Shown piece by piece: positions 12,255 to 22,517 of a DNA stretch of 64,000 nucleotides. The notes beneath the pieces are model-generated. The model did not search any database. It saw only the letters and a list, made by a program, of their open reading frames with translations, and was not told the origin of the DNA. The translations under genes were made by a program, and so were the position numbers. How positions within the stretch are numbered: the first letter of the stretch is position 1; each line of letters starts with the position of its first letter. Source of the DNA: Mya arenaria (taxonomy: Eukaryota; Mollusca; Bivalvia; Myida; Myidae); the NCBI RefSeq assembly GCF_026914265.1, contig NC_069135.1:28648738-28712737 (forward strand), written 5' to 3'.

Positions 12255-12811
12255 TCATCTTATGTATTCTGTTATGTATGTTTTATCTGTTTTATCCTTT
12301 TCAAGCACTATTTCTGCATCATTAGTTTCATACACAGGTTCTGCATTCTCCTTCCAGATATCAGAGTCCACTTCTTGAAGGAAATCGTCAGGAAAATTCA
12401 TCATGCTTGTGTCATTGAAAACATCATTGTATTGACCAGGAACAGCTACTGGAAATTCTTTGGTATATTGTTTAATGTGAAAAGATTTATTAAAAATTAG
12501 AATACTTGTTTAATATTACTTTTTATGCAAAACTGTTGGTAGCTTTTTTATGTGTGTTTACATATTGTACAGAGCAACTGTCAAACATTTTCAATTCATA
12601 TGCTACGCATTTGATACAAAAAAAAAAGCTTAAGATGAGGACTAAGAACTAACAGTTTAACTCAGTGCAATTAACTCCTATGATAAAGCTTATTCCAAAC
12701 TTTTATTTACATCTTAAGAATGTACATGTGTACAAAAAGTATAAGCATGCGTAAGGAAATAGTACCATTAATACACAATTGGCAGTGTGCTCCAGTATTT
12801 GTTGAGGAGTC
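12255..12811 (-). pseudogene. Decayed copy of SRR1-like exons 6 and 7
   Basis: On the minus strand, 12766-12811 (46 nt) matches SRR1-like exon 6 and 12255-12476 (222 nt) matches the terminal exon 7, both with lengths identical to the intact copy at 28901-28946 and 29252-29473. Exon 6 keeps its AG acceptor and GT donor. The exon 7 acceptor has changed from CAG to CAC, so normal splicing into it should fail. Its frame is still open over 73 codons and ends ITEYIR before TGA. Exons 1-5 have no copy in this arm. A 3'-end duplicate without promoter is almost surely a pseudogene. It preserves the form of the C-terminus before the LINE insertion in the intact gene. Confidence 0.85.
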
Positions 12812-13152
12812 CTGAAAAACATGTAGGCACATTGTAGAGTAAAACCAATATATATTTTTAGTGCATCTCTCATTTTATTAAAAGTAATAAAATGTTGTGT
12901 TTTTTTTTCTTCGAAAAATCCTGAAAAAGAAATCAGTTGAACAGCCTATGTAATGATTATGTTAAAGTAATGTTTGCACTCATGTTTCCGCCAATGCAAT
13001 CACCAGACAAATTTTGATAAAGTCATTTAGAAAGCATCTGATAAAAACAACCATCAAAATTTATTTCATTATTTTTCTTGTTATAAAGTGTGTTTGTTTG
13101 TACTTATCATATGTGCACAGGCAAGTGAAGAGGAATACAGCCAATGCTAAAA

Positions 13153-13320
13153 GAGGGAGAGGGCCGTAACTGATGTTGGCATAACTCGTGGCCCAATCCC
13201 TTTGCATGCTTGATTTTATAATGTCGGTCTAAATATTGTGTTGAAATTTGTATTGATATTGTCATTGTGAAATGTGTTCTCATGCAATAAAATATTATTA
13301 AATTAAATTAAACACTAAGA
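13153..13320 (+). mobile_element. Probable LINE 3' end inserted in the left arm
   Basis: This block is absent from the other arm of the inverted duplication, where the flanking sequence CAGCCAATGCTAA continues uninterrupted (reverse complement near 28570). It starts GAGGGAGAGGGCCGTAACTG and ends with CATGCAATAAAATATTATTA, an A/T-rich tail with a polyadenylation-like hexamer. That is consistent with a short 5'-truncated LINE 3' UTR. No reverse-transcriptase residues are encoded, so the family is inferred only from the end structure and the empty site. Confidence 0.5.
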
Positions 13321-13555
13321 CAGTTATTATTTATTTTTGCTAAACTAAACAATAAAGGAAAGGAAAAAATATAACTTATAATGTAATGCACTAACTAATA
13401 AAGAAAAAAACAACACTTTTAGTGCTCATTCATGTTTATATGGTTAGTTCACACTTTTAATGTTTTCTTTGGAATTAATACAAAATGTCAATATTTACAA
13501 TAGAGTGAACTCTTCATTTCCTATTACACAAATCTCCTGGCCCTAAATTCTGTAA

Positions 13556-14702
13556 CAAGAGGCCCAAAAGGGCCTATGCTCTACTGGCATGGCTTTTGTG
13601 GTCATATCAATCCAGAGCATGTATGTATGGGTAAAAGGCAACAGACATATGGTTTATGTTTTGTGTTTGGCTTACCTGACAACGTACCACGTTCAACATC
13701 TGAGCCCAGAAAGTAGTGTAAGCAGATTAGTTCCATGAACTATTTTAATATGTGCCAAGTAAAAGTCATCTGACAAAAAAAAAAGCTTTCAAAACTGTAC
13801 TCATAGTAAAAATTTCTGTTGTTTTAAAAGTTAAAAAAAGTTGGTCAAAAGGTCAAAGTCAAGGGCATCCTAGGACAACATTGATCAATTTGAACAAACA
13901 TTCACAAGCAAATGTGCTGAGATGGATCCAACGAACACACAAAAAGATTTTTAAACCTTTCCAGATTTATGTTTACCAAACCTGTGAACCCTGGGTGTGG
14001 CCAGTAATGACACCAGGTGCATAACTTAAACATTCACAACCAATTTTGTTAAGATGAATGCCCAAACTACAGAACTTAAAGCTAAAAAATGGCCTTTGGG
14101 CTTTCAACAAGAACAAGGCAGAGTAATTCACAAAATCAGCTGCAGAAGCAAAAAGCAAAATCCTAGACTTGCAAATTGTCTCCCTTAACTCTAGACTTGA
14201 ATTTACATGTACATGTAAACTTGGCTAAAAATAGAATTCGCTCATGCAGACCTGGCTAAAAATAGAGAGCATTTCTTTAAAACTTTCATGGCCCATAATC
14301 TAGGCATTCATGGGCGGATCTGGCTGGTTTTCGAAAGGAACCGAGCTCTAATGGATATCTAGATACTGTACAAGTTTCATTGAGATACAATAAAAACTGA
14401 AGACTGTATCGTGTTCACAACCAATTGTTTACAACCAATTGTTTACACAATAGCATTTTTTATACTATCAAGGGCCATAATCTAGGCATGCATGGGCGGA
14501 TCTGGCTGGTTTTCGAAAGGAACCCAGCTCTAATGGATATCTAAATACTATACAAGTTTCATCGAGATACAATCAAAACTGAAGACTGTATCGTGTTCAC
14601 AAGCAATTGTTTACAGACGCACGAAGGCACGACCACACGGATGCACATACTACGTACACATTACCATCGCATAAGCTCTTCTGGCCTTTGGCCAGTAGAG
14701 CT
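13556..14702 (+). mobile_element. Repeat element AACAAGAGGCCC...GGCCAGTAGAGCT
   Basis: It starts AACAAGAGGCCCAAAAGGGCC with TATGCTCTACTGGC just inside, and ends GGCCTTTGGCCAGTAGAGCT. The inner parts of the two ends (CTCTACTGGC and GCCAGTAGAG) are inverted copies. The interior has a direct duplication: GGGCGGATCTGGCTGGTTTTC occurs near 14312 and again near 14494, about 182 bp apart, with similar flanks. A truncated relative lies in reverse orientation at about 24388-24600. No transposase was seen. Confidence 0.65.
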
Positions 14703-15231
14703 AAAAATGGAAGTTTGGCCTGACCAGTAGATGACCCTTATTGATTTTAGTCATCGGGTCAAAGGTCAAGTTCACAATGGCCTTGAATGCGAAAATTTTT
14801 CGTGTGATAACTGGACAATGCCTGCACCCACGGCCCTTAAACTTGACTTGGAGTTACGTCTGACTTGTAGATGACCTCTTATGATTTTAGGGGTCAAAGG
14901 TCAAGGTCACAGTGACGTTGAACGAAAAAGCTTGTCTGTATGATAACTTTACAATGCCTGCACCCATGGCCCTCAAACTTGACATTTAGGTTTTTAGTGA
15001 CCAGCTGATGACTCCTCTGGATTTTTGAGGTCATAGATTCAAAGGTCATGGTCATAGCTCACTCTGTCCTCACACTTTGAATGGATATAATCTTAAAACT
15101 GCCTCAACGGCATTGAATGTCAGTGACAAATCAGCTGTCATTTCAGTCCATGTGTATTTAATTCAATTGTCCATATATAATCCTGACAACATGGCGCTCA
15201 GGGGGCATAATGTTTAACAAACATCTCTTGT
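14703..15231 (+). mobile_element. Degenerate repeat ending in ACAAACATCTCTTGTT
   Basis: It contains GGTCAAAGGTCAAGTTCAC, GGTCAAAGGTCAAGGTCACA and a second near-copy of CAATGCCTGCACCC, indicating a diverged tandem core with a period of about 125 bp. The right end is GGGGGCATAATGTTTAACAA followed by ACATCTCTTGTT at about 15230. Phrases are shared with 4560-5060 and 9390-9510. No coding potential was seen. Confidence 0.55.
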
Positions 15232-16281
15232 TATGTTATGTGTTATGATTCAAGTTAGAGAGCAAAAACAAAACTGAAGAAACCGCTGAACAAAACCACT
15301 CCGGGTTTTCACATAATATAATAATCAAGATTGATTAATTTAAACCTTTATTTTATCCAAAATTATGTCTTGTCGGTAATATGATATACCCGCATCAACT
15401 ATCTTAACATAAATTATCATAAATTTCAAAATACTTCAGAAATTGAGATTGTCTATCATCAGAAAGTATGAGATCCTTTTTTAAAGTTTTTCGTTCAACA
15501 CTTCCTGCTCTCTAAAACTGTACATTTTATAATATTGGACAAAAAATGGAAACCAAAGCTAAATCAAATCACCACTGACAGAAGTAAACATTACATGAAA
15601 ATGCATCAAAATGGCCAGTTAACAAAACTTGCACTACCAAAAATGTGCATGATATTCACATTTGAGTATTTCTAATTAATTTAACAGTAGCTTTCTAACA
15701 TATTTTCCAAATGCAGTTTTAAAACTGACAACTACAGTTAACACTAGCAATACAGTTAATTAGACCTCAACTCCCAAATATGAACATGACATCCACATCT
15801 TAGAATTGATTATGATTTAAACAGTAGCAAATCTTTCACATGCAGAGTTGTAAAACTGCTTAATACAGTTAACACTGGTAAAGCTCTTATTTCTGAATAC
15901 TTCCATGTTTTAGGTACAGAAAATTGAAATACAGCTCTGCAAAATCACAACACATATTAAAGTTTGTAAAAGCATATGCTTAAGTAGATCATGGCATCAT
16001 ATTATATAAAGTATATAAATTCCATATAAAAATAAATGATATGTAAATCAATCACATGTAAAAGCTCCATTAATGTTGATATATATAATGGCATAATGCA
16101 CCTCAAAAACAAACCACAAAAAGTAAATGTGAGTTTAAACTAACAATAACATGGGTAAATGGCTTACACTAAATGATTGTTTTGGTAAAAAAGTGCATTT
16201 TTAATATCAAATACTTCAATGACATCACGTTTTTTAGATGACATAACTCATCTATCAGCCAGTAAGAATCCTTCTCAGTCT
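15232..16281. other. 3' flank of the reductase gene
   Basis: AT-rich sequence with no recognised gene on either strand. Because the reductase is read from the minus strand, this is its 3' UTR and flank. A minus-strand AATAAA (plus-strand TTTATT) at 15347-15352 is a possible poly(A) signal but is more than 900 bp from the stop. Several short, imperfect repeats of CAGTTAACACTAG-like sequence occur between 15690 and 15880. Confidence 0.5.
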
Positions 16282-19200
16282 CTACCAGCCAATCAACTCG
16301 CCCTTAACACCATGGTAAAACTTCCCAGTGCCTTCCTCACCCTGGAGCTTTGCAAACACAGACATGATTCCCTTCAAGCTTGTTTCTGTGTCAATCAAAG
16401 CGTTGGGCCCGCCCATATTGGTTTTCACCCAACCAGGGTGAACTGCAGTAACCAATATGCCATCCCCTTTGAGGTCAATTGCCATGTTGGAAGTGAGCAT
16501 ATTGAGAGCAGCCTAAAAAACAACCAGACATATGCTTTGGTCAAGAAATATATGCTAGGATTAATTCCTCCTAATGCTGAGTGTATAATGATACAAAGTA
16601 TTGAAGTGATTAACTATATTATTTGTAGGAATTGGTATTGTTTAAAAAATGTATCATGGTAAGAATTCATTTATCAACACATTTGTCAATTCAGCCATAC
16701 CTTGGATGCTCTATATGGGTAGATGCCCCCAGAAGAGTTTTCCGAGATGGATGCAACCCCAGTGGACATGTTGATGATGGCGGCACGGCTACAAGACATA
16801 GGTGCAGTAGGGTTCACACCGGCAGCTTGCTTCAGGAGTGAGATGAAGGTCTTAAACAAACAAAAATTAATGTAAACAAAATAATCTAAAAACAAGCTTA
16901 TTAATGAAATAAGTCTGTGGATACATTTTTTAGCAATGTGGATACTAATTTATGTACTTTAATTTTAGCTTCTAGGAATCATGTTTAATCTTGACATTGC
17001 CACAAATGCCAATACATTCTTTAAAAGAAATAAAACCATATACCATGTAGAAAAATATAAACGAGTACTAGTTACCACACATACAACCCAAGTAACAATA
17101 ACAACTGTAGTTAGGATTCATATATATCAAATTATAGTTTAAATAGCGACTGCAGTGAGTGATGATTAACTAACAGTGTTTTAGTTTATTCCCACAATAT
17201 GTATCCCATTGGCATAGTTTAGTAATAATATCCATAACAAGAGCCGTCGTAAGGCAGCGCGCACGACTATGCCGCTTTGACTTAGAATACAATAACGATG
17301 TAATAATACCAAGTTTGGTCTCTTTATGTCAAACCTAACTAAAATCATTCGATACATAAGGTGACTTGATGCTGCCCTCCCACCAGCCTGCCCAAACAAT
17401 GACGCAAGTCATTCAAATAACTTGATTTCCCATTATGAAAATGTGGTTAAGAATATACAAATATACCTTTCAAAGGAAATTTAAAAAAATAAATAAATTC
17501 AAGGGTCATAATTTGTTACGGAGTTATGTTTCTTGTTGTAAGATGGTCGTAAATAATTTTGAATTTTATTAAGTGCATTTAATGAATGGTATAGAAGTTT
17601 TTTATTAAAATCCCAACTTGCCCTTAACTTTTACTTGCCTAAAACTTTAACCTAATTCAATCAGGGGCCATAACTTGTATTAAGGATATGGAGTTATGTA
17701 ACCTCATTGGGTGATGGTCCTGAACAACTGTGTGAAGTATTAAGTCAATTGAACAAAGGATATAGAAGTTATTAATAAATATTCCAACTTGCCCTAAAAC
17801 TTTAACCTAAGTTCCATAGTCAATCAGGGGCCATAATCTGTGTATAATATGGAGTTATCTAACCTCATCATGTGATGGCCCTGAACAACTACGTGAAGTA
17901 TTAAGTCAATTGAATGTAGGGTATTGGACTTATAAGTGAAAATCCCAACTTGCCCTAAAACTTTAACCGGACGCTGACGCCGATGCTGGGGTGAGTAGTA
18001 TAGCCCATCTATTCGAACCACCTATTCTTCGAATAGTCAAGCTAAAAACTATTCATTCTTTACTTATTACATCCCAAAATGATGCTTTCACAATATGATG
18101 TCACTTACATGATTGTTTTTCGGGTTGCTTATGTTATCAAAGCATACAAGAAGAATGATGTCACATCCTGTAATGCATGGCGATTTTGTTTATTTTATTT
18201 TCTTCCCAAGAATATCAATTTTTGTCAGTGTAACAACATTCTATGGTTTCATTTTTATACCCCCCAAAACAAAGTTTGGGGGGGTATACTGGAATCGGGT
18301 TGTCCGTCTGTCCGTCCGTCTGTCCGTCCGTTTTTTTTTTGTCCGGGATTCATCTTTGTCGTTATTGAACAAATCTTTTTCAAACTTTCAAATATTAATG
18401 ACCATGATGTAAACCTGTGCCTCCGTGGATTTGGTCAGAGTCGCATGATCCTGAGTGGAGTTGTGGCCCCTTAATGAGTTAAATTGGGCAAAATTAGCTT
18501 TGTCCAGGATTCTTCTTTGAAGCTATTGAGCAAATCTTTTTCAAACTTTCAAATATTAATGGCCATGATGTAAACCTTTGCCTCCATGAATTTGGTGGGA
18601 GTCACATGATCCTGAGTGGAGTTGTGGCCCCTTAATGAGTTAAATTGGGTAAAATTAGTTTTGTTCGTCCTACTCCTTCGTCATTTTTGAATGAATCTTT
18701 TTCAAACTTTTAGCCATGGTGAGAACATTTGCCCCTGTGATTGTGGTTGGAATCACATGATCATGTCTCCAATTATGGCCCCTGAATAAGTTAAAATAGG
18801 CAAAAATTATACAGCTTTGTCTAGCCTAATCCTTGGTCATTTTTTCTCATTTTTTCTATAAATCTTTTTCAAACTTTCAGATGTCAATGACCATGATATG
18901 AACTGTTGAATATGTGATTTGGTGCACCTGTATTAATCAGAATGTTTGCATGGCCTTAAAAAGACCTTTAATTGATTTTGTCCTTAAAAAGACCATCAAA
19001 AGTCCTGAAGTTAGGTGCATACAGGCCTTAAATTTGTTACAATATTCGCTTTGGTGGCCTACTCCTTTGTCATTTTTCAATATATTTTTCTCAAACTTTC
19101 AGCCATCCATCACCATGATGTGAACCTTTGTATATGTGATTTTGTGCACCTGTATTATTGCCTTGTGCTTTCTAATGATACCATAACTAAGGCCAGGGCA

Positions 19201-22200
19201 AACAACCTAGACAGGGAAGGGTTGGGGGGTATTCGTTAGCCTTTGGCTTACAGTTCTAGTTTGTCATGTGACCAGCTCTCAACCAATCAATAAGGCAGAA
19301 ACATACCGGTTCCAAGCATTACACCATTTAAATCGTACATACAATATATTTTAGAGGCAGACAAGTCAATACCTGTGATACTATAAGAGGTCCAACTGCA
19401 TTTGTCTCAAAGTGGTCCATCATTTCCTGCTTGGTGACATCATAGAACCCTTTCAGATGCAGCACAGCCGCATTGTTAATCAGGAGATTCAAACCCTGTC
19501 CCTCCAGTTTGGATTCCACATAAGTCTTTGCGGTATCAATTGTCGACTGGTCTTGCACATCTAAAATGTTTTAGATAATAAATATGTATTATTCAAACTG
19601 AAGTTATTTCTATGCACGTTTATAATAGGGACATTATTTGAAGTAATTCAATAAACTATTTGTAATTTATGCTGACATGCAGAGTCAAGTATTCTCATTT
19701 TAATAATTATGAGCTTAATAATGAGTTTTATATCAGTCGATGAAACCCGCCTTAGATTTTGTAATAGTTTTAGTATTATGTAGTTTATAGTTATTAGTAT
19801 GTATATACGGTACCAACATGGTTGAATTGGATGCAATCACATTTTATTTTAGTAAATGCATACTAATAACCTTTTCACCAGCTTAGTGTTTGAGATTATA
19901 TTTTGTCTACTATCCCAGCTCCTGTTTAAATACTAGTATATATATTCACCTGCTAAACACAATAACAATTGACTGCTGATTTGCCAAATTTTAGAAGTAC
20001 TGTAATTCCAGCAGACAAAAAATAATTTCAAAAACAAGTTAATAAAATACAGTTTATGTTAATATAGCTGAAACAAGAATGGTCTAGATGTAAACACAAG
20101 TTAAATTGTCCATAATTATATCAGAAAAAAAAAAAACTTACCAAGTTTAACAATATGCACCACTGAACTTCCTGATGCAATGCTCTTTAAATCCTGCAAA
20201 GGAAATGTAAAACATTTGCTTAAAGGTGACTTTTTTGACTGCTGATATGTAATATATTTTATTGAGAATAAACGAACTGTTTTACATTAAGTTTTAGCAA
20301 GCTGACAAATGTTTCCTTCCATCGCTGTCAAGGCAAGTTCAAAGTGAGATGTGACACCAATACAATAAATGTCCATTTAAGTGGTAAAAGCAGCATCCAA
20401 TTTTGAAAGAAATTACAACTTACAATTTGTATCAATATTTTGTACTAAGAAATGTTCATACACATAATAATAATATCCTTCCTCCCATTAAATGAGGTTT
20501 TGGTACACAGTATTTTGGGCCCTTTTTATGAGTACTCCAGACATAAAAGGTGTTCATAGTAAATTGAAAATTTGGCTTTATTTGGGACACAAACTCACAC
20601 AATAGTTGACTTTTATTTGTACACAGGATTCAGATAGAAAATGACAGGAGTATGCAGTACCCAATGGAGGAGGGGGGAGGGGGCTACATCCTCCTAAATG
20701 TTTCAAAATATGAGCACAAACACAGAAAAACTTGAAATGTGTGAGATTAATAGGTTCAGAGTGCAGGTAGGCTTAAAATCAAGTCTAACTTTTTAAAGAT
20801 ACTCGCTCACAGATATTGGCAATTTTCTTTTTACATGTTTTTAAAATTAGGTTATTTGAATACCAGTTATTACTTTATGAATGAACACTATACTGCAAAT
20901 GGCAAAAACTAATTAAACTTTTTAAAGCTTAGCATATAATAAGTCAAGCTTTCTGGCAAAAAATAATATTCAATCATAAATTATCAACTATATTTTTCCT
21001 GATTTTTTTTATATTTTTAATATTTTACGGACCTTTTAAAGCATAGGTCCATGATAATTTCATACATTCCATAAAATTGACAAGTCTTGCAGCTTTATAA
21101 AGTTTGAATAGAGATATACATACAGATACATGTTCATATTGCAACAAAAGTTTGAAAATAACAACAACCAAACTGGTTGTCAATTCTATGGAATGTATGA
21201 ATTATTAAAACTTGTTACCTGTAAAACAACGTGGTCAAAGTTGATTACCGTAGTGTCCTATCAAACATGCATGCCCTAACTGACGTGCCACACTGTATAC
21301 TTGATATTTCATATTTCTTACTCTATGCATAACTAATCATCAAATTTTAAATTTGCTTATTTAGCCCACAGGATTCTCAAAAAGACAAGCATCCTGTATA
21401 TTAGGACATATGAGGTATTTGTTGATTTTATTCATCAAAGTGCATGCAATAGTAAAATTCCTTTTTTAAATTCTCTGGCCAATAGCAAATTAATTAAACA
21501 GTTTTTTTTTAAAATACGGGCTCAAGAATGTCACAGTAGAAAGATAAGTTTGAAATAATAGACGTTCAAAATGGGATAAAAAAATAATCCTAAAATGAAG
21601 GATTTACCGTATGAAAAATCGTAAAAAATCTGTCTATGTAACAGTTAATTGTAACCACAGCCCCACAGGTCCAGGGGTATACCAGGGATAGCAAGGGAAA
21701 TGGGCCGTGGTTTTACCTTCCAAGTGGCCCCGCAGTGCTGGGTGAATGCTGTGGTTTTGTCTTCGCGCATAATATAGCAGGGAAGGGTCCCTTGGGTGCT
21801 GGGCATTTGGCGGGGATTTTACTATCAGTTCATCTTGGCAATGCGGGGATTTTAGCCGGGCTTGCCTAGACAGGAAGTCCCCGCTTTTCCCCGGACCTCG
21901 GGACCATGGTTACAATTGACTGGTGCATTACAATTAGGCCTAATTGATCAACAACTCTATTGAGTGCCTAAAGCTTATTGTTCGTAGACGCTTTGGGGAA
22001 TGTACATATTGATTGTCATGACATTGCATATTGTCCTTTTTCTACATGATTGACTAGTACATTTCGCTCATTTGATGTACAATGTAGGCTAGAATGTAGG
22101 CGAAAGGGAGCTAACTTCTAGGGTGAACATAAACCGTGACCTAATGTAAAACATGTTTGTACCTCAGCACTGTCAGGTTGTCTGCAGCAGGCAAATATAA

Positions 22201-22300
22201 ACTTTGGTGGCACATCTAACTTCAGGAACTGTTTGACGAATTCCAGACCAATTCCTCTGTTAGCACCTGTGATCAAAACAGATTTGGGACACAGAGCCAT
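16282..22300 (-). CDS. Short-chain dehydrogenase/reductase (carbonyl reductase/C-factor-like)
   Basis: Five exons on the minus strand join in phase to 252 residues: 22163-22300, 20142-20193, 19373-19560, 16701-16850 and 16282-16512. Every junction is GT-AG. The protein begins MALCPKSVLITGANRGIGLE, where TGANRGIG is the classical glycine-rich NAD(P)-binding motif. It continues with LLINNAA (the NNAG-type motif), INMSTG carrying the catalytic serine, and YPYRASK carrying the YxxxK tyrosine and lysine. HPGWVKTNMGG follows the active site as in sniffer, C-factor and carbonyl-reductase-like SDRs. This predicts a cytosolic NADP-dependent oxidoreductase; the substrate cannot be read from sequence. 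The start is the only Met preceding the Rossmann strand. The gene is divergent from the SRR1-like gene, with 217 bp between start codons. Introns hold several mobile repeats. Confidence 0.93.
17232..18050 (-). mobile_element. Reverse-oriented copy of the AGCTCGACTATTCG element
   Basis: Read on the minus strand it starts TTTTTAGCTTGACTATTCGA near 18050, has TATACTACTCACCCCAGC just inside, and ends in CTCTTGTT at about 17232. This is the same order and ends as the element at 5111-6618. The core is a different tandem sequence, with two or three copies of the phrase GCCCTAAAACTTTAACC at a period of about 180 bp. It lies in the fourth intron of the reductase gene. Confidence 0.7.
18257..19262 (+). 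mobile_element. TATACCCCCC repeat element with tandem core
   Basis: The left end TATACCCCCCAAAACAAAG is followed by its own inverted copy CTTTG..GGGGGGTATA-type sequence (18257-18288), then a (CCGT/CTGT)n stretch. The right end is GGGGGGTATTCGTTAGCC followed by TTTGGCTTACAGTTCTAGT at about 19262. The core has about five diverged units near 160 bp, marked by CTTTTTCAAACTTTCA. The family is familiar from bivalve genomic sequence. It has no coding capacity and lies in the intron between reductase exons 3 and 4. Confidence 0.75.
21642..21922. mobile_element. Miniature inverted-repeat element, 281 bp
   Basis: The left end is CAGTTAATTGTAACCACAG followed by CCCCACAGGTCCAGGGG. The right end, reverse-complemented, is CAGTCAATTGTAACCATGG followed by TCCCGAGGTCCGGGG. 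The ends therefore match over about 34 bp with a few changes. The interior is GC-rich, unlike its AT-rich surroundings. No clear target duplication was seen. It lies in intron 1 of the reductase gene. Confidence 0.7.
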
Positions 22301-22517
22301 TGCTATTTCAACGTTCTAATTACTGAACTCAGATTTATCATTGGACGAAAAATAAAATTAAACAAATTATGAATTATGATGGATAGTAATGTAGTATATT
22401 TAGCCACACATCAATTTTTAATAATACATTATTCATAATCAATGATATATGATTTCTTTTCATAAAAACGGATATTATAAAAACTAAATTCGCTTAAGCA
22501 ATTCATTAATTTTCAAA
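22301..22517. promoter_or_regulatory. Short divergent promoter region (reductase / SRR1-like)
   Basis: Only 217 bp separate the start codon of the minus-strand reductase (22300) from that of the plus-strand SRR1-like gene (22518). Both genes have good start contexts and first exons, so this AT-rich segment must contain both 5' UTRs and both promoters, unless either gene has an upstream non-coding exon. No TATA box or other element could be assigned with confidence. Confidence 0.6.

Larger units (their letters stand above)
10333..13553 (-). repeat. Left arm of a large inverted duplication
   Basis: The stretch is homologous, in reverse orientation, to 28326-32148. Matching landmarks are: CCTACGTGCCCTTTCCTTA here against the reverse complement at about 32115-32140; the 46-bp array; the ACCTTGACC-rich block; GCTCTAAAAACAGCAAGACC here against GGTCTTGCTGTTTTTAGAGC at about 30330; two SRR1-like exons; and GTGCTCATTCATGTTTATATGG near 13419. 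The arm ends exactly where the AACAAGAGGCCC element begins at about 13555. By eye the exonic part differs at about 8 percent of positions. It contains one insertion absent from the other arm (13153-13320). Confidence 0.9.
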
